This document shows, one piece after another, positions 13,701 through 22,517 of a DNA stretch of 60,000 nucleotides (position 1 is its first letter; the number at the start of each line of letters is the position of its first letter). Origin of the DNA: Nematostella vectensis. Lineage: Eukaryota > Cnidaria > Anthozoa > Actiniaria > Edwardsiidae. Below the pieces are notes generated by a model, which did not search any database, had not been told where the DNA came from, and saw only the letters and a program-made list of their open reading frames with translations. Both the position numbers and the translations under genes were made by a program. The stretch is from positions 1,476,001 through 1,536,000 of the forward strand of contig NC_064034.1 in the NCBI RefSeq assembly GCF_932526225.1, written 5' to 3'.

Positions 13701-16700
13701 AAGGGAAAGCGAATCTGAATTCGGCTTTGTTGTCAGAATTTAAAGCTTTTCCTTGCTGATATATATACTATAAAATGCTCCTTTCTAGTATATATTCTAT
13801 AAAATGCTCCTTGCTGGCATATATACTATAAAATCGTTAGCAAAGTGGTGGCTAAGGGTGACAAAGCTGTCTGTTACACTATTTATTGGCAAATACCACG
13901 ATGAAAATACTTGGGTGCGTCAGATGTTTCAACAAAGTGCGTCAGCTTTTTTATAACAAAATGCGTCGTTACAGAGTTTTGAGTCTCTACACTTCAAATC
14001 GCATTGTTTATGGTTTTTTTTGACGCTATATTTAGGTTTGAGACCCCTGTGCCAAAAAATATGAACTCTAGAATCTGAATTGCTCCTAAGAAATTCGAGG
14101 AGAGTAGCGTACGAGATGTGAAATCACAGTATTTTATAAGAACACAAGGCATCCTCGATTGCGTGCATTTCAATGTAGCTTGCTTTTGTTGTTCTGAGCA
14201 CACACAAAAATCACATGCACGTGCGTGACTGGACAAAGAAGAACAAACACTAAAGTCAGCAATGTAGACATAGGTCGTAGTTTGCTGCACATGATGACGA
14301 CATCACTACATTACTATAGCAATGCACCTATTCCCAAGAGGCGCAAGCGTGAAAAAGACCTCGATATTTTTCAGTCTACATCTCAGCGAGCTGTGCGTGG
14401 CGTAACCGACTAAGACAGGGCTGGGATCCTGGTTATTTCCCATTAATGCGCGGGTACCTCAGGTTCCTTTGTGTTGTACAGTTTGCTAGATAGCGGTGCT
14501 GGGGCCGAAATCTTCAGCTTAGCCGTAAAGCTTTATGCTGCCATACGATGTTTCAGCGCATGTCTGGTCTTTTTTTTTTCTCATTTTACTTGATCTGAAT
14601 GAGGTTCAGGTTCAATTCTTGGCCATGTCGTCGATTTTTTTTATTGTTTACTATTACTATCAGTACTTTTCATGGCGTTTCCAGACAGTCTTATTGTAGC
14701 AAATAAAATTCATGTGTCACTTGCTTTGATAGCGATATTATAGTGTTTCAGATTCGCTTGCCTAATTTACTTGGTTATTTGAATCAATTGAAAACTGTCG
14801 GGCATTTAGTCCATTGAGGACCTGTCCTGACTGTCGGGCAAATAGCCACTACGTGTTTAGAACGTTTTTCCCCTCCGTTTACGCCTCCAATCCACACGCA
14901 TCTGGCATTTTCTGGCAAATACGATTCCAATACACTTTTTGTGAACGCATATGTCTTTTAAATACAGGGGAAAAAACCTCAGTTCCCAAAAACCAGATGT
15001 GTCAGGGTTCTGAAAATCATACATTAGAAACATGCTCGAATAACACATTCAGCTTTTCTAGTTCTTGTTGTTCTTACCATCTTTGTCGGTGGAGGCAGTG
15101 ATATCTACTGGGCTGCTGTCCTTGTAGTCCTTGCCGCCGTAGGCTACGAGTCGGATATCATAGCGAGTATTCATAGACAAGTCGGAGATAAGGTAATGCC
15201 TGAGCGGACCAACGTCAAGTTTGATGAAGTCATCGGTGTCATAAGTCTTGTACATGACCTGCAAACGAAAGTCGCTTTTCTTTATTGTGTGTTATTACTG
15301 CAGCATATTATTAACTATTGTTTGAAGAATCTGTTTGAAAGAAAATCAAACATTTTTCCATTTGTCTATATAACGAAAAAAGACATTAACTCAAAGGGTT
15401 ATTTAATGCTACACAATTGACTTCACGGAGAGAGGATGGGTTTGCGGGTCCTATCAAGGCTGCTAAGTGTTGGTTCGAGACACCCCTCCGTTCGCGACCT
15501 GCTAATCTATAGCACATTTGTCTAACCACAGAGCAGAGTTCCAAGGGAACCAGCACAAGGAAAGACGAGTGGTATACTTGGGCTTATACCACCCACCTTG
15601 ATCTCTAGCCCGTGAAACCGCTTTTAGGCCATCTTAAAGGGATACAAGGAATACCGGACCACAGGGTGCTCTATACACCATGTAACCAATCCAAGGGGGT
15701 GCACGCTAGTCTTACCAGAAATCCCAGCGGCTCTTTGCGATTCTTTTGGGTGTCCCACTCGACGAAAAGGGCTCTCGAAGACGTTGCTGTGATAGCGACA
15801 TTCACTGGCATTGGAGTCTCTGAGGTCAGAGGAAATTCATATAATCCATTATTGCATCCAGTTTACCGTGCGTACAAGACAGTCAGAAAAAACCCGTATA
15901 ATCCAAAAGTGCCTTATTGTTCACTATGAGTACAAGGTGTTCAGGTATGTCATTAGTCGCGGGTACTTACGAATCTTAGTGGTCTTGCAGGTAACGATCT
16001 CGCTTATTCGCCCGTAGCTGTTGAGAAGCTTGTTCTGAACACGCAGATTTACCACTGATGCTGGTTCTAAAGTTCGCAAAAGATATACAGACTTCTTCAG
16101 TATTCTTCAAGGTCAGGCTCCTAATAAGGACACTATCGGGACATAACTAACAGAGACGGTTAAAAGTTACAGAAACAAATGGAGCCCTCCCTCATTTGGA
16201 CCTTCAAAACTTCCCCTGGCATGGCCGTAGCAGGCCTCGAAATGTTTGGGGGGGGGGGGGGCAAATGCCCCCAGTGCCCCACCCCCTGCTACAGCCTTGC
16301 CTGGTTACGAGGTGATATTATAAGGCAGGTCCTTATAACGGTGATTTTACTTTATAAGAGATGAAGTGAAAAATGAGCTTACTAAGGCTCGTGATGTTGC
16401 GCATGCGCGCTGGTAGCGCCGCGAAGGACTTCTCCCATGGAGTGTCTGGGTACTGGTACCAGACGTTGTATCCAGTCACGTGATCATACATCGCCGCAGG
16501 GGGTACCCAGGAGACCTTGAGCCAGCTGCTGCCGGCGGTACAACCACTCTGCATATTTGGCGCATCTGGAAACATAAAGAGCAAAGCATGTCAAACCTTG
16601 ACAATGAGACGTAAACGTGAAGAGCAAAGCATGTCAAACCTTGACAATGAGACGTAAACATGAAGAGCAAAGCATGTCAAACCTTGACAATGAGACGTAA

Positions 16701-19700
16701 ACATGAAGAGCAAAGCATGTCAAACCTTGACAATGAGACGTAATCATGAAGAGGAGAACATGTTAAAATACTTCAACATCAACAATGAGACGTAAACATG
16801 AAGAGGAGAACATGTTTAAATTCAACATCAACAATGGAAACATGAAGAGCAAAACCTGTCAATACCTCAAAATAAACAATGAGACGTTAGGGCTTATAGA
16901 TTTCGATGGTGTTTGTGTTAGGAATCGATGGTTGGTCTTTTCTAGTGGGATGCTTTTTTACTGACTCGTTTTATTGCGAGTTCTTAAAAACCTCTGACGA
17001 GTTATAAACGTAGAGATTTGTCAAAACAAACATCTAAAACAAAGAAATTCCATCGAAAACAATCGCGATAGATTTCCTCAAATCAGCCGATGGAAATGGA
17101 TGCTCTCTCATTTGCTAATGTGACAAAGTACCTACCAACTTTGTCGGAGCACAGAAGTATGAAGTGGTCTTCCACCAAGTCACTATACCACACAGCTACG
17201 TCATCATACGAAATCCGAGACGCACCCCTCCCCTGACCGGGGGCTTTGGACAAGTACAGGTTATGATCCTTTGGCGCTGTCTTCCCCATGCCTACCCCCC
17301 ACGGGATGGCCTGGCCCGCCAGGTAGCCGGTCACGTTCTTACAGTTCTTGTACAACTTGAGGCCAGTCGTATTCGTCCAAGTGAACGACATCTGGGTCCA
17401 TTTGTCGGAGGTGACGTTAAGGCTCCCTGCCCAGACGGTCCCCCCATTGTTTACCTTGACGATGAACCTTTCCTGGGACTTTTGGTGGGGCACGTGGTGT
17501 ATTGAGAACCCAGGGGTCCTGAACCCTGCTTCTGTCCCGGCAATGAACTGCTTACTGGACATGTTCTCATTCTTTCGACGAGAGTACCTTATCCACAGGG
17601 ACACTGTCAACGGGGTACTGCATTTAGAGGGGTCCACAACACACTGGTCCCAGAATGTCCCTAGAACTATACGGACGCTCTTGTTGACGTAAAGAACTCC
17701 GTTTCCTGGCCCCTGGAAATGTATCTGGTTCGCTTTGCCATTGTGGTTTCCTGTCATGTTGGTTTTCATATCGAGAAGTCCGACTTGATGATCCATCGGC
17801 CAATAGTGTGCTGAGTTTCTGTAAGGCCATGGGATACCTGTGGAGGAGCCATTGAGACGCCTGATAAAAGAGTTGAAGACGCGGCACACTTACTTATAAT
17901 TTGTCAAAAAGGGAGGGGGGACTGCGATCGGGAGCCTGGTAAAGAGACCGTATAGACAAGGATTTAAGCATCCCATAATCTCTCACCAAGATATTGGACC
18001 CGTCTCACACCGTTGATAAGAGAATGCCTCATTTTTCATTTGTCAGATTTGTGAAACGAAAGACCAAATTTTGCGTTACTTAATCCAAATATTTCGAGTC
18101 ACTCAATTTAGGCGAAATGTAGGGTTAATTTCTCGGACAGTCAGAATCATTTGTATAAGATCACATGTAGTCAAAAAAGCATTTCTGAAAAGATACCCTA
18201 CCTGATTGACATTGATTGACAGGGGCAAAAAGTGTCATTCAAACAGTCCTAGAGCAAGATCCTAGAGGGGGAGCCTGCCCCTTCCAGGTTTATTTTTTCA
18301 AAAGATTAGGAAATGACCAAAATATAAGGAGATGATTTCTGTGTCGTGCCCACCTCCAGTATTTTGAGTCTTGTTATGGCTCTGAACTTACAGTTTAATA
18401 AATTACACTGCACTCTGTCAACCTCTTAGAAGTCGTTGTCACCCTGATGTACATGCTTACATCTCTTATTCAGGAGGCTAGCAAAATGACCAATATTGTG
18501 GCTGACGAATAGAAGGCTTAAAAGTTCAATAACACATCCTTGCAGTTTTGTTTACATTACATAATATACAGGCGAGTCCTGTCATATCAATATTTGGCAC
18601 GACAAATTTATAGAATAAGCAAGACCCAAATTACTCAAATGAGACTCACGAATCTGAACAAGAATTCAGAAGATAAGTAACAGATTAATAGACGAGTATG
18701 CGAGCTGTTCTATTTTAATAAAACCAAACTACCGCATGTCACCGTGCTGTCAACCCAAGTCCCATCAACTCAATCACTAGAAGACATCGAGTGACAGCTT
18801 TGTATTCATAACTCACAACACTTCCAAGCTATCGTAATTAACGCTATTTGAGCGCGGAAATGACTCCCATAATCCATCTAATACTGTTCTCAATTCTGAT
18901 ATACTGGTTTATCCCTTTTCAGATCCCACCAAGCCAATCGTGATATCGGGTGTGATGGTGTGACTTTGTCAGGGGAGGGGGGGGGGGAGTAAGACCATAG
19001 AAGTTTGTTGACGTTCTCAACTACCGTATTTTTGCACAGGTTAAGCTCATGCCGAGTTTTGCTTGAATTGTTTCCATAAGAAATTTGAGAGTCAAAAAAT
19101 CCTTCTTCTTCTTTGGAAACAAAAAAAGTCAATTTTGTCAATATTTTCGGGGCTGCATTGTAATGTTTTTTGTTTACATTAAGTTCTTAAGAGTGATGGA
19201 TCTTGACTCTACAAGCCAATCGCTCTCTCAACGGAGACAAAAATAATTATCAATCAAAATAGTTGATACAATCATTAGACGTAATTACCCTTGATTGTCG
19301 TCTTCCACACAAAGGCCGACCGCAAATTGTTATTATGTTTTTTAAACACCCCCCATATATGAAACTAATCGTTTCAAAGCAGCTTTGAAGTGGTTTGTGG
19401 AGACCAGTATATTTGTTTGTCTAATACAGGCCTTGGTGTGAAATAGCGCAACTCCACTTGATGACATGTTAAGCGATTACAATATTTTGTCACCTCGCAA
19501 AGCTCGCAAACATTGGCCCCTGTTATCCACGTTTTCACACGTTGAAAATTACTGGTTAGGGATACCTCTTGGAAACAAACAGATGAACGACTTTAAATAT
19601 ATTCTAAGTATGTCTGGGTTGTTATCAGACGAGTAATTGGCCACCTCGCTCGTGTCAGATTTTTAGCCTTATTATGCTATCTTTGTAAACTAACACACTT

Positions 19701-20236
19701 TCAACTGGTTTCAACTTTGTTATCTATGTCAGAGCTTGCATTTCTCGAGATTTCGGGAAAAAATGCTATACGTTTTCGTATACAATACATAACTTTGTCC
19801 AATTAACACTTTGTAACAGCTCTTACAAGATAGGCTTTAGTCAAAAAAGAATTTTATTGAGAATAATATAAATTTCTTGTGTAAATGGATTTATCCGCAA
19901 TTTACGCGCCTAGAAAATCCTGCAACATTTGATTTTAGCAGCGAAAAACACAACCTCATTACTTGTTTACTAACGGTATAACAGAGTGTTAACTGGACCG
20001 TAAACCTTCCCAAAAGGTTTTCGTTTAAAGAACAATATACACAAAAAAATCAACAACAGATATAAGTAAAGCACAAATAAATAAGACGCAATTTCCTACA
20101 TGATTTGAGAGTAATGTGAGCTGAGGGGTTAATGGTAATCTGGAATAGTACCTGTTCGAAGAGTAGCAATGTCTGGCCGATGTAGAGCAAGAAAGATAAT
20201 TCCAAACAAGTAAAGATCCACACGTCTATGACCCAT
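1..20236 (-). CDS. Adhesion GPCR, gene B (LamG-FN3x4-EGF-HormR-GAIN/GPS-7TM), 3' part outside window
   Basis: Family B2 (adhesion) G-protein-coupled receptor, reconstructed from consecutive splice sites. Exons in transcription order: 20236-20152, 17837-17136, 16565-16383, 16066-15971, 15819-15716, 15258-15078, 13347-13084, 12813-12541, 12120-12058, 11985-11863, 11449-11330, 11242-11133, 10588-10403, 10154-10086, 7432-7327, 7067-6939, 5507-5432, 5124-5025, 4902-4853, 3730-3595, 1793-1696, 1418-1316, and 135 to beyond position 1. These give 1164 in-frame codons with no stop, and every intron phase agrees with the next exon. Order of domains: signal peptide (1-28), LamG-like (29-262), four FN3 (263-629), EGF (630-691), HormR (692-768), GAIN (769-1000), GPS (990-1052), TM1 to TM3. 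Expected role: surface adhesion receptor that self-cleaves at GPS and exposes a tethered agonist. Exon sizes and phases match gene A (24916-36671), so the two are tandem paralogues. Introns carry large minisatellites, several touching splice sites. Exon ends are inferred without transcripts; two donors are weak (after 10403 and 6939). Confidence 0.88.
449..735 (+). repeat. Dispersed repeat, copy 1
   Basis: About 280 bp similar to 14315-14580 in the same orientation. Shared blocks include TTTTTCAGTCTAC, TTAATGCGCGGGT, TAGATAGCGGTGCTGGGG and TAGCCGTAAAGCTTTA. Both copies run into a T-rich tract. It may be a SINE or MITE-like family; I found no ORF and no convincing Pol III boxes. Confidence 0.6.
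1504..1745 (-). repeat. 48-bp tandem copies of the TM1 exon 3' end plus splice donor
   Basis: Five units of 48 bp on the minus strand, each ending in a version of ATCACGTTCAG followed by the donor position. The first unit is the coding 3' end of the TM1 exon. Donor GT is kept at the ends of three copies (exon ends 1696, 1648 and 1600) and changed to AT in the last two (about 1552 and 1504). Forty-eight bp is 16 codons and all copies stay open in the TM1 frame. Confidence 0.85.
1989..2085. repeat. Imperfect inverted repeat rich in GCGCAAGCG
   Basis: The left arm (from about 1989, ACGTAAGCGCAAGCGCT) and the right arm (to about 2082, CCGCTTGCGCTTGCGTCC) can pair over roughly 30 bp around a loop of about 25-30 bp. 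The outer flanks share TTCTCA-like sequence. It resembles a small fold-back or MITE remnant. Confidence 0.5.
2279..3115 (+). CDS. Small single-pass membrane protein, unknown family, nested in gene B intron
   Basis: Three exons fit a 213-residue protein: 2279-2374, 2534-2668 and 2705-3115 (TAG at 3113-3115). Exon 1 encodes a short polar start and a hydrophobic segment, [19 protein letters not shown], followed by a basic/aromatic end, so a type I/III signal anchor is likely. The rest is polar and strongly acidic ([17 protein letters not shown]) with a final hydrophobic patch FVFF near the C-terminus. Donors GTGAGA and GTAAGG and the acceptor TTTCTCACAG are good. The third acceptor is a tandem AG (2702 or 2704); the second keeps the long frame. 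The gene lies antisense inside the gene B intron between the GPS and TM1 exons. I do not recognise the family. The 3' end of exon 1 with its donor is duplicated (2344-2434). Confidence 0.55.
2344..2434 (+). repeat. 46-bp duplication of an exon end with its donor (nested gene)
   Basis: The unit TTATGGGTACAAGTACTGGT through GTGAC occurs at 2344 and again at 2390 with one substitution (GCAGAG to GCGGAG). Each copy contains GATGAG followed by GTGAGA, so two near-identical donors lie 46 bp apart. Use of the distal donor would shift the frame. Confidence 0.85.
3595..4902 (-). CDS. Gene B exons 19-20: GPS motif with His-Leu-Thr cleavage triplet
   Basis: Exon 4902-4853 ends [12 protein letters not shown]. 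Exon 3730-3595 continues [18 protein letters not shown], then [13 protein letters not shown]. This is a complete GPS: C-x-x-W, W, G-C, C-x-C, and the H-L-T cleavage site followed by the hydrophobic stalk of the tethered agonist. The join is phase 2 and leaves in phase 0, as in gene A. A Penelope-like fragment (3990-4475) sits in the intron between the two exons. Confidence 0.88.
3990..4475 (-). mobile_element. Penelope-like element fragment (GIY-YIG endonuclease), internally duplicated
   Basis: Minus-strand translation reads [19 protein letters not shown], then FNNHKSR and SSVQIIDRV, which are the GIY-YIG endonuclease region of Penelope-like retroelements. A second copy of the end ([15 protein letters not shown], then [10 protein letters not shown]) follows after a 107-bp tandem duplication (about 4065-4280). 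No reverse transcriptase is present, so this is a dead 3' fragment in the intron of gene B between the GPS exons. Confidence 0.75.
4431..4513. repeat. 38-bp perfect-but-one inverted repeat at the Penelope fragment edge
   Basis: Arms 4431-4468 and 4476-4513 are reverse complements with one mismatch, around a 7-nt centre. The left arm is part of the Penelope-like coding sequence, so a short inverted copy of the element was joined head to head. Confidence 0.85.
4523..4830. repeat. Two short tandem arrays
   Basis: At 4530-4630 a unit of about 53 bp (starting AATCTTAAAACAGGTAGTG) is present twice plus a partial copy. At 4725-4825 a 23-bp unit (GTAAACTTCTCTTAATCACA) occurs about five times. The second array ends about 25 bp from the GPS exon donor at 4853. 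Confidence 0.8.
5025..10588 (-). CDS. Gene B exons 13-18: GAIN domain
   Basis: Exons 10588-10403, 10154-10086, 7432-7327, 7067-6939, 5507-5432 and 5124-5025. The first three are helical ([47 protein letters not shown]), as in GAIN subdomain A. The last carries the beta strands before the GPS ([20 protein letters not shown]). Exons 10154-10086 and 7067-6939 have exactly the lengths of their gene A partners (69 and 129 nt). GAIN catalyses receptor self-cleavage and buries the tethered agonist. The introns here hold the 47-bp array (5990-6875) and the 2.6-kb satellite (7433-10065). Confidence 0.82.
5590..5760. repeat. G-rich minisatellite
   Basis: About six copies of a 22-27 bp unit, GGGGTGTTCAGGGGACTGTA with variable G runs. 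The G-rich strand could form quadruplexes. It lies in the intron before the exon starting at 5507. Confidence 0.8.
5990..6875. repeat. 47-bp minisatellite, about 18-19 copies, two variants
   Basis: The unit starts CTAACACACTGGGCCACCTG and ends ATGCTGGCCAG. A second variant replaces CCCCATATG with CCTGTTTG and CAGCTAAC with CAGGTAAC. The variants alternate in blocks, so groups of units were duplicated together. Each unit carries a CACCTG E-box core. Long minus-strand frames through it are by-products of the period. It ends about 60 bp from the gene B exon donor at 6939. Confidence 0.95.
7433..10065. repeat. 2.6-kb complex satellite built from a splice-acceptor segment and a 42-bp unit
   Basis: Two ingredients alternate: a 42-bp unit (ACCTACATGTAATATATACC through CAAGTCACCCTG) and a segment containing CGCTTTGTCTAGAGATGGCA. 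The second repeats the acceptor and first coding bases of the gene B exon at 7432, and I count about 19 copies. A higher-order period of 670 bp is exact at several markers (GCCATGG at 8231 and 8901). The array fills the intron between gene B exons 10154-10086 and 7432-7327. Confidence 0.95.
10590..10975. repeat. Minisatellite of about 60 bp next to a gene B acceptor
   Basis: Six to seven imperfect copies of a unit with TGATCAATTGATGAGTGGAC and a following CGAACACTT.ATCACGA stretch. It begins about 10 bp upstream of the acceptor of the exon starting at 10588. Confidence 0.85.
11133..11449 (-). CDS. Gene B exons 11-12: hormone-receptor (HormR) domain
   Basis: Exon 11449-11330 contains [19 protein letters not shown] and SCPKDVTG. 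Exon 11242-11133 continues [25 protein letters not shown]. The spacing Cys...Trp...Cys-Pro...Gly-x-Ala-x-Arg-x-Cys...Trp-x-x-Pro-Asp-x-Ser-x-Cys is the HormR signature found just before GAIN in adhesion GPCRs. The split point and phases match gene A (32782-32660 and 32457-32354). Confidence 0.85.
11863..12120 (-). CDS. Gene B exons 9-10: EGF-like module, split by an intron
   Basis: Exon 12120-12058 reads [17 protein letters not shown]. Exon 11985-11863 has six cysteines, including [20 protein letters not shown], which is the EGF core with a 'GSYYCKC' turn. The second exon is 123 nt, identical in length and phase (1-1) to the calcium-binding EGF exon of gene A (33244-33122). The extra small exon adds a D-x-D-E-C start like that of calcium-binding EGF units. 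Extracellular; probably a rigid spacer between FN3 and HormR. Confidence 0.8.
12541..16565 (-). CDS. Gene B exons 3-8: four fibronectin type III domains
   Basis: FN3-1 is split over 16565-16383 and 16066-15971 ([18 protein letters not shown], then [14 protein letters not shown]). FN3-2 is split over 15819-15716 and 15258-15078 (ALFVEWDT, then [16 protein letters not shown]). FN3-3 is one 264-nt exon, 13347-13084 ([20 protein letters not shown]), and FN3-4 one 273-nt exon, 12813-12541 ([18 protein letters not shown]). The conserved tryptophan of strand B and the 'L-x-P-x-T-x-Y' turn are visible, partly diverged. Outer boundaries are phase 1, so the exons are symmetrical and shuffle freely. Such domains form the extracellular stalk. 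The 264-nt FN3 exon has exactly the length of gene A exon 34879-34616. Confidence 0.85.
13745..13832. repeat. 30-bp tandem repeat
   Basis: Three copies of TATATACTATAAAATGCTCC with variable joints, in the gene B intron upstream of the FN3-3 exon. Confidence 0.8.
14315..14580 (+). repeat. Dispersed repeat, copy 2
   Basis: Partner of 449-735, diverged by scattered substitutions and small indels, in the gene B intron before the FN3-3 exon. It is followed by a run of T and, about 25 bp later, by GAGGTTCAGGTTCAATTC, which is only loosely B-box-like. Confidence 0.6.
16566..16870. repeat. 43-bp minisatellite ending exactly at a gene B acceptor
   Basis: About seven units of GAGCAAAGCATGTCAAACCT plus ACAATGAGACGTAAACAT-like sequence; the distal ones are diverged. 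The unit nearest the exon contributes the acceptor itself: on the minus strand TTTATGTTTCCAG replaces TTCATGTTTACGT of the other units. Confidence 0.9.
17136..17837 (-). CDS. Gene B exon 2: concanavalin-like LamG/pentraxin-type domain
   Basis: A single 234-codon exon encodes a jelly-roll type domain. It opens with NSAHYWPMD, continues through SLWIRYSRR (central beta strand) and [16 protein letters not shown] (the 'W..f....gLklYkNG'-like strand typical of LamG_3/pentraxin folds), and ends [10 protein letters not shown], the usual closing motif. Several N-x-S/T sites suggest an extracellular glycoprotein. The acceptor is ambiguous: position 17837 (phase 1, preferred) or 17860 with a better pyrimidine tract but the wrong phase. 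Gene A has no counterpart between its signal exon and first FN3, so this domain was gained in B or lost in A. The ligand is unknown. Confidence 0.75.
17838..20151. other. Gene B intron 1, no supportable features
   Basis: AT-rich sequence with a G run near 18975. No exon-like segment with phase 1 boundaries was found. Confidence 0.5.
20152..20236 (-). CDS. Gene B exon 1: signal peptide
   Basis: The ATG at 20236-20234 opens a 28-codon exon reading [19 protein letters not shown] and onward: basic start, hydrophobic core, then a polar stretch. It ends in phase 1 at a GTACT donor, and the next recognised exon (LamG) accepts phase 1. The role as a secretion signal is inferred from composition. Further exons in the 2.3-kb intron that follows cannot be excluded, though I found none. 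Confidence 0.7.
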
Positions 20237-22517
20237 GCTTCACGGGGTGCGATGTAAGCAGTTCGAAGATCTTGACTTGTGGATTGCTCAAGGATTCACC
20301 TTCGGATATGATGTATCCTAAAGAGAGACCGGCAGAGCGGATTACAGACGATGCCTGCAAATTGTAGCACCAAGCGGACCTATGTTATCACTGTTTCTAT
20401 CTATCGGATGTTTGAATTACTCACGTTGAGGATGAAGCCAACGAGCAGGCTGCCGTACCCCCTATCACACGGGATCACCGATCTTTTAAGCTATCAAGTG
20501 CTTCTTCGAATAATCCAAATGAAAACAGCAAAAACAGTCGTTCAAGATCAGAGCTGAGTTCTAGAGTTTGATTTCCATTCCATCAGACGCTCAGCTGAGT
20601 TGATGCATCTTGCGTCCTCAACTGGTTGAAGGGTATAATGAGTAATAATCCCGGTGGGTTAGTGACCTCTGATGTTGGAATGCTCTGAGTGTGGATACCA
20701 CCACATGCCGTACGAATGATTACTATTTCGCCTGCCAAACACCAACCGGATGTCTGGAGAGATATTAGGGTCAGGGTGACGTCACATGATTATGCAGAAT
20801 GCCGCCGACATATACGCATTCTGACCACTTCCGGAATTAAAAGCGAAGACAAACAAGAACATTAAAAGTATATAAATTATCCTAATAATTTTCTCACTCT
20901 TTTGCTTATAGTGTGACGTACACATGACTAACAATACAAAGCTTAAAGAAACTTAGCTAACAAGCATGCGAGAATAGAGTGGTTTTCAAAATCCCGTGCA
21001 ACAAAATGTAATTGTTAAAGTGTAATCGTCAAGTCAGAACAAAAGAGAACAGATACATTACAGTGTATTAGTGCTAAAAAAACTAAATAGTATTTCACGG
21101 GTTTTTGAAAACCACTCTAACAGTTCAATAACTAGGGGATTCCATCCTGCCACGCCCAGCAAGTGTTTCATGTTTTATCTGACCAAAATCTCAAAATGTC
21201 GCGCATTCTACTACTCCCTTTATTGTGATCCCATAATCGGTGGCAATGGCTGTACCAGAGCTCAATAGTGTTTGCTAAATAGCCAAAGATAATCTCGGTA
21301 GCATTATATATTATTTCTTTTTTCTCTGTTAAGCAAAATGAGCAATAACTGGTCCCTAGAATTTTGTTGTACCTGGCCATTTGGCCATCATCGTAAAGGG
21401 TTAGCTCGGTTCGCGCATCTCGACACGCACGATTGGAAGATCCAGCGATCATTGCGGGCGCTTCTATCCTGGGCCCAAAAGAGATAGCGCTTGATCCTGG
21501 AGCGCAATCGCTCAACAAAAATACTCTTCTCTCGCATCATAGTGTTCGCATGAATTAAAAAGTTGCAGAGCATCAATACCTAGATTCCTCTTCTTAATCA
21601 TCATGGACTTTTTGGCTTTTTGATTATGAATTATGATAATGAATTAGAACACATCATTCTATAAAGAATGTCCTGTGATACTTTTACCTATTAATTTGGT
21701 ATGTTCTTAGCCTGTTCTTAGATTTTGAGAAATGTCAGGCTGAACATTCTTATAAAAAGGTTCTAAAACAGAGTGAACCTGAACTATTTTACATGCCTCG
21801 GTCTACCCTGTGGACTAGGCGAAAAGTGTCTACCTTATTCTTCTTTATTTTCGCGCATCTTAATTTTCGTGAAAACTTTCTAAGCACATTTCGAAAGTCT
21901 TTAATTTTGCGAACGCGGAGAAAAAAATGTGTAAGAAGTTCACTACCCTCCCGCGCAACCGTTCTTTGTGTCGGTCACGACTTATCGTTTATACAAAGAA
22001 ACAAGTGGTTCCTCAGCGGCCGCTAAAATGCCATCCAGTGATGGAAAAGTGTCTCCTCGCCATTAGTGATAGTTTTATTACATGTCCTTTATACTAGGAG
22101 ATCCCAATTTCTGTTGTCAATTTTTCTGATCCATTAAAATTCGCGAATATACAGCAGGTTCAGCCGTGACTTCGTCTTTGCGTGGACCCCATGCATGCCT
22201 GGATGCGACTTTTTCTTTTAGCGTAAAAATCTTCCATAACCTGAATAAGCTATGCCATAGTATAATCGCCTCTTTTAATAAAATAACAGTTTAAGATTGG
22301 TGATTTTGATAAATAACGAATGATGTACACAATGAATGTACAATAAAATAGTAGCTTAGTACTATACATACAGCGGCTGACAACCTAGCCACGTGACATG
22401 AAAACCCATTATCTGAAACCCAAAACCTTTTCTTTATCCTGTCTCATGTGTCACTTTAGCTCGTGTTCTACGGTGGTTTTGTTTATTATTTCAGTTACTG
22501 ACACGCACGAAGTGTAA
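20237..22517. other. Intergenic region between gene B and the LicD-like gene (divergent promoters)
   Basis: The 5' ends of the minus-strand gene B and of the plus-strand LicD-like gene face each other, so their promoters should lie here. The only structured item is the MITE-like element at 20977-21117. TTATTATTTCAG ending near 22494 could be the acceptor of a 5' UTR intron of the LicD-like gene. Confidence 0.4.
20977..21117. mobile_element. MITE-like element with TA flanks
   Basis: A 141-bp element with terminal inverted repeats of about 21 bp: GAGTGGTTTTCAAAATCCC on the left and the reverse complement of the right end GGGTTTTTGAAAACCACTC, one mismatch. It is bounded on both sides by TA (20975-20976 and 21118-21119), the target duplication of Tc1/mariner-type elements. 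No transposase ORF, so non-autonomous. Confidence 0.65.

Larger units (their letters stand above)
13348..15077. other. Gene B intron without recognised genes
   Basis: It holds the 30-bp repeat, dispersed repeat copy 2 and AT-rich sequence. I see no exon that fits the neighbouring phases. Confidence 0.5.

Noticed and set aside
15971-16140. Upstream extension of the FN3 exon in frame (reading [11 protein letters not shown])
   Set aside because: The preceding exon leaves in phase 1, and only the acceptor at 16067 gives the expected L-K-P-A turn.
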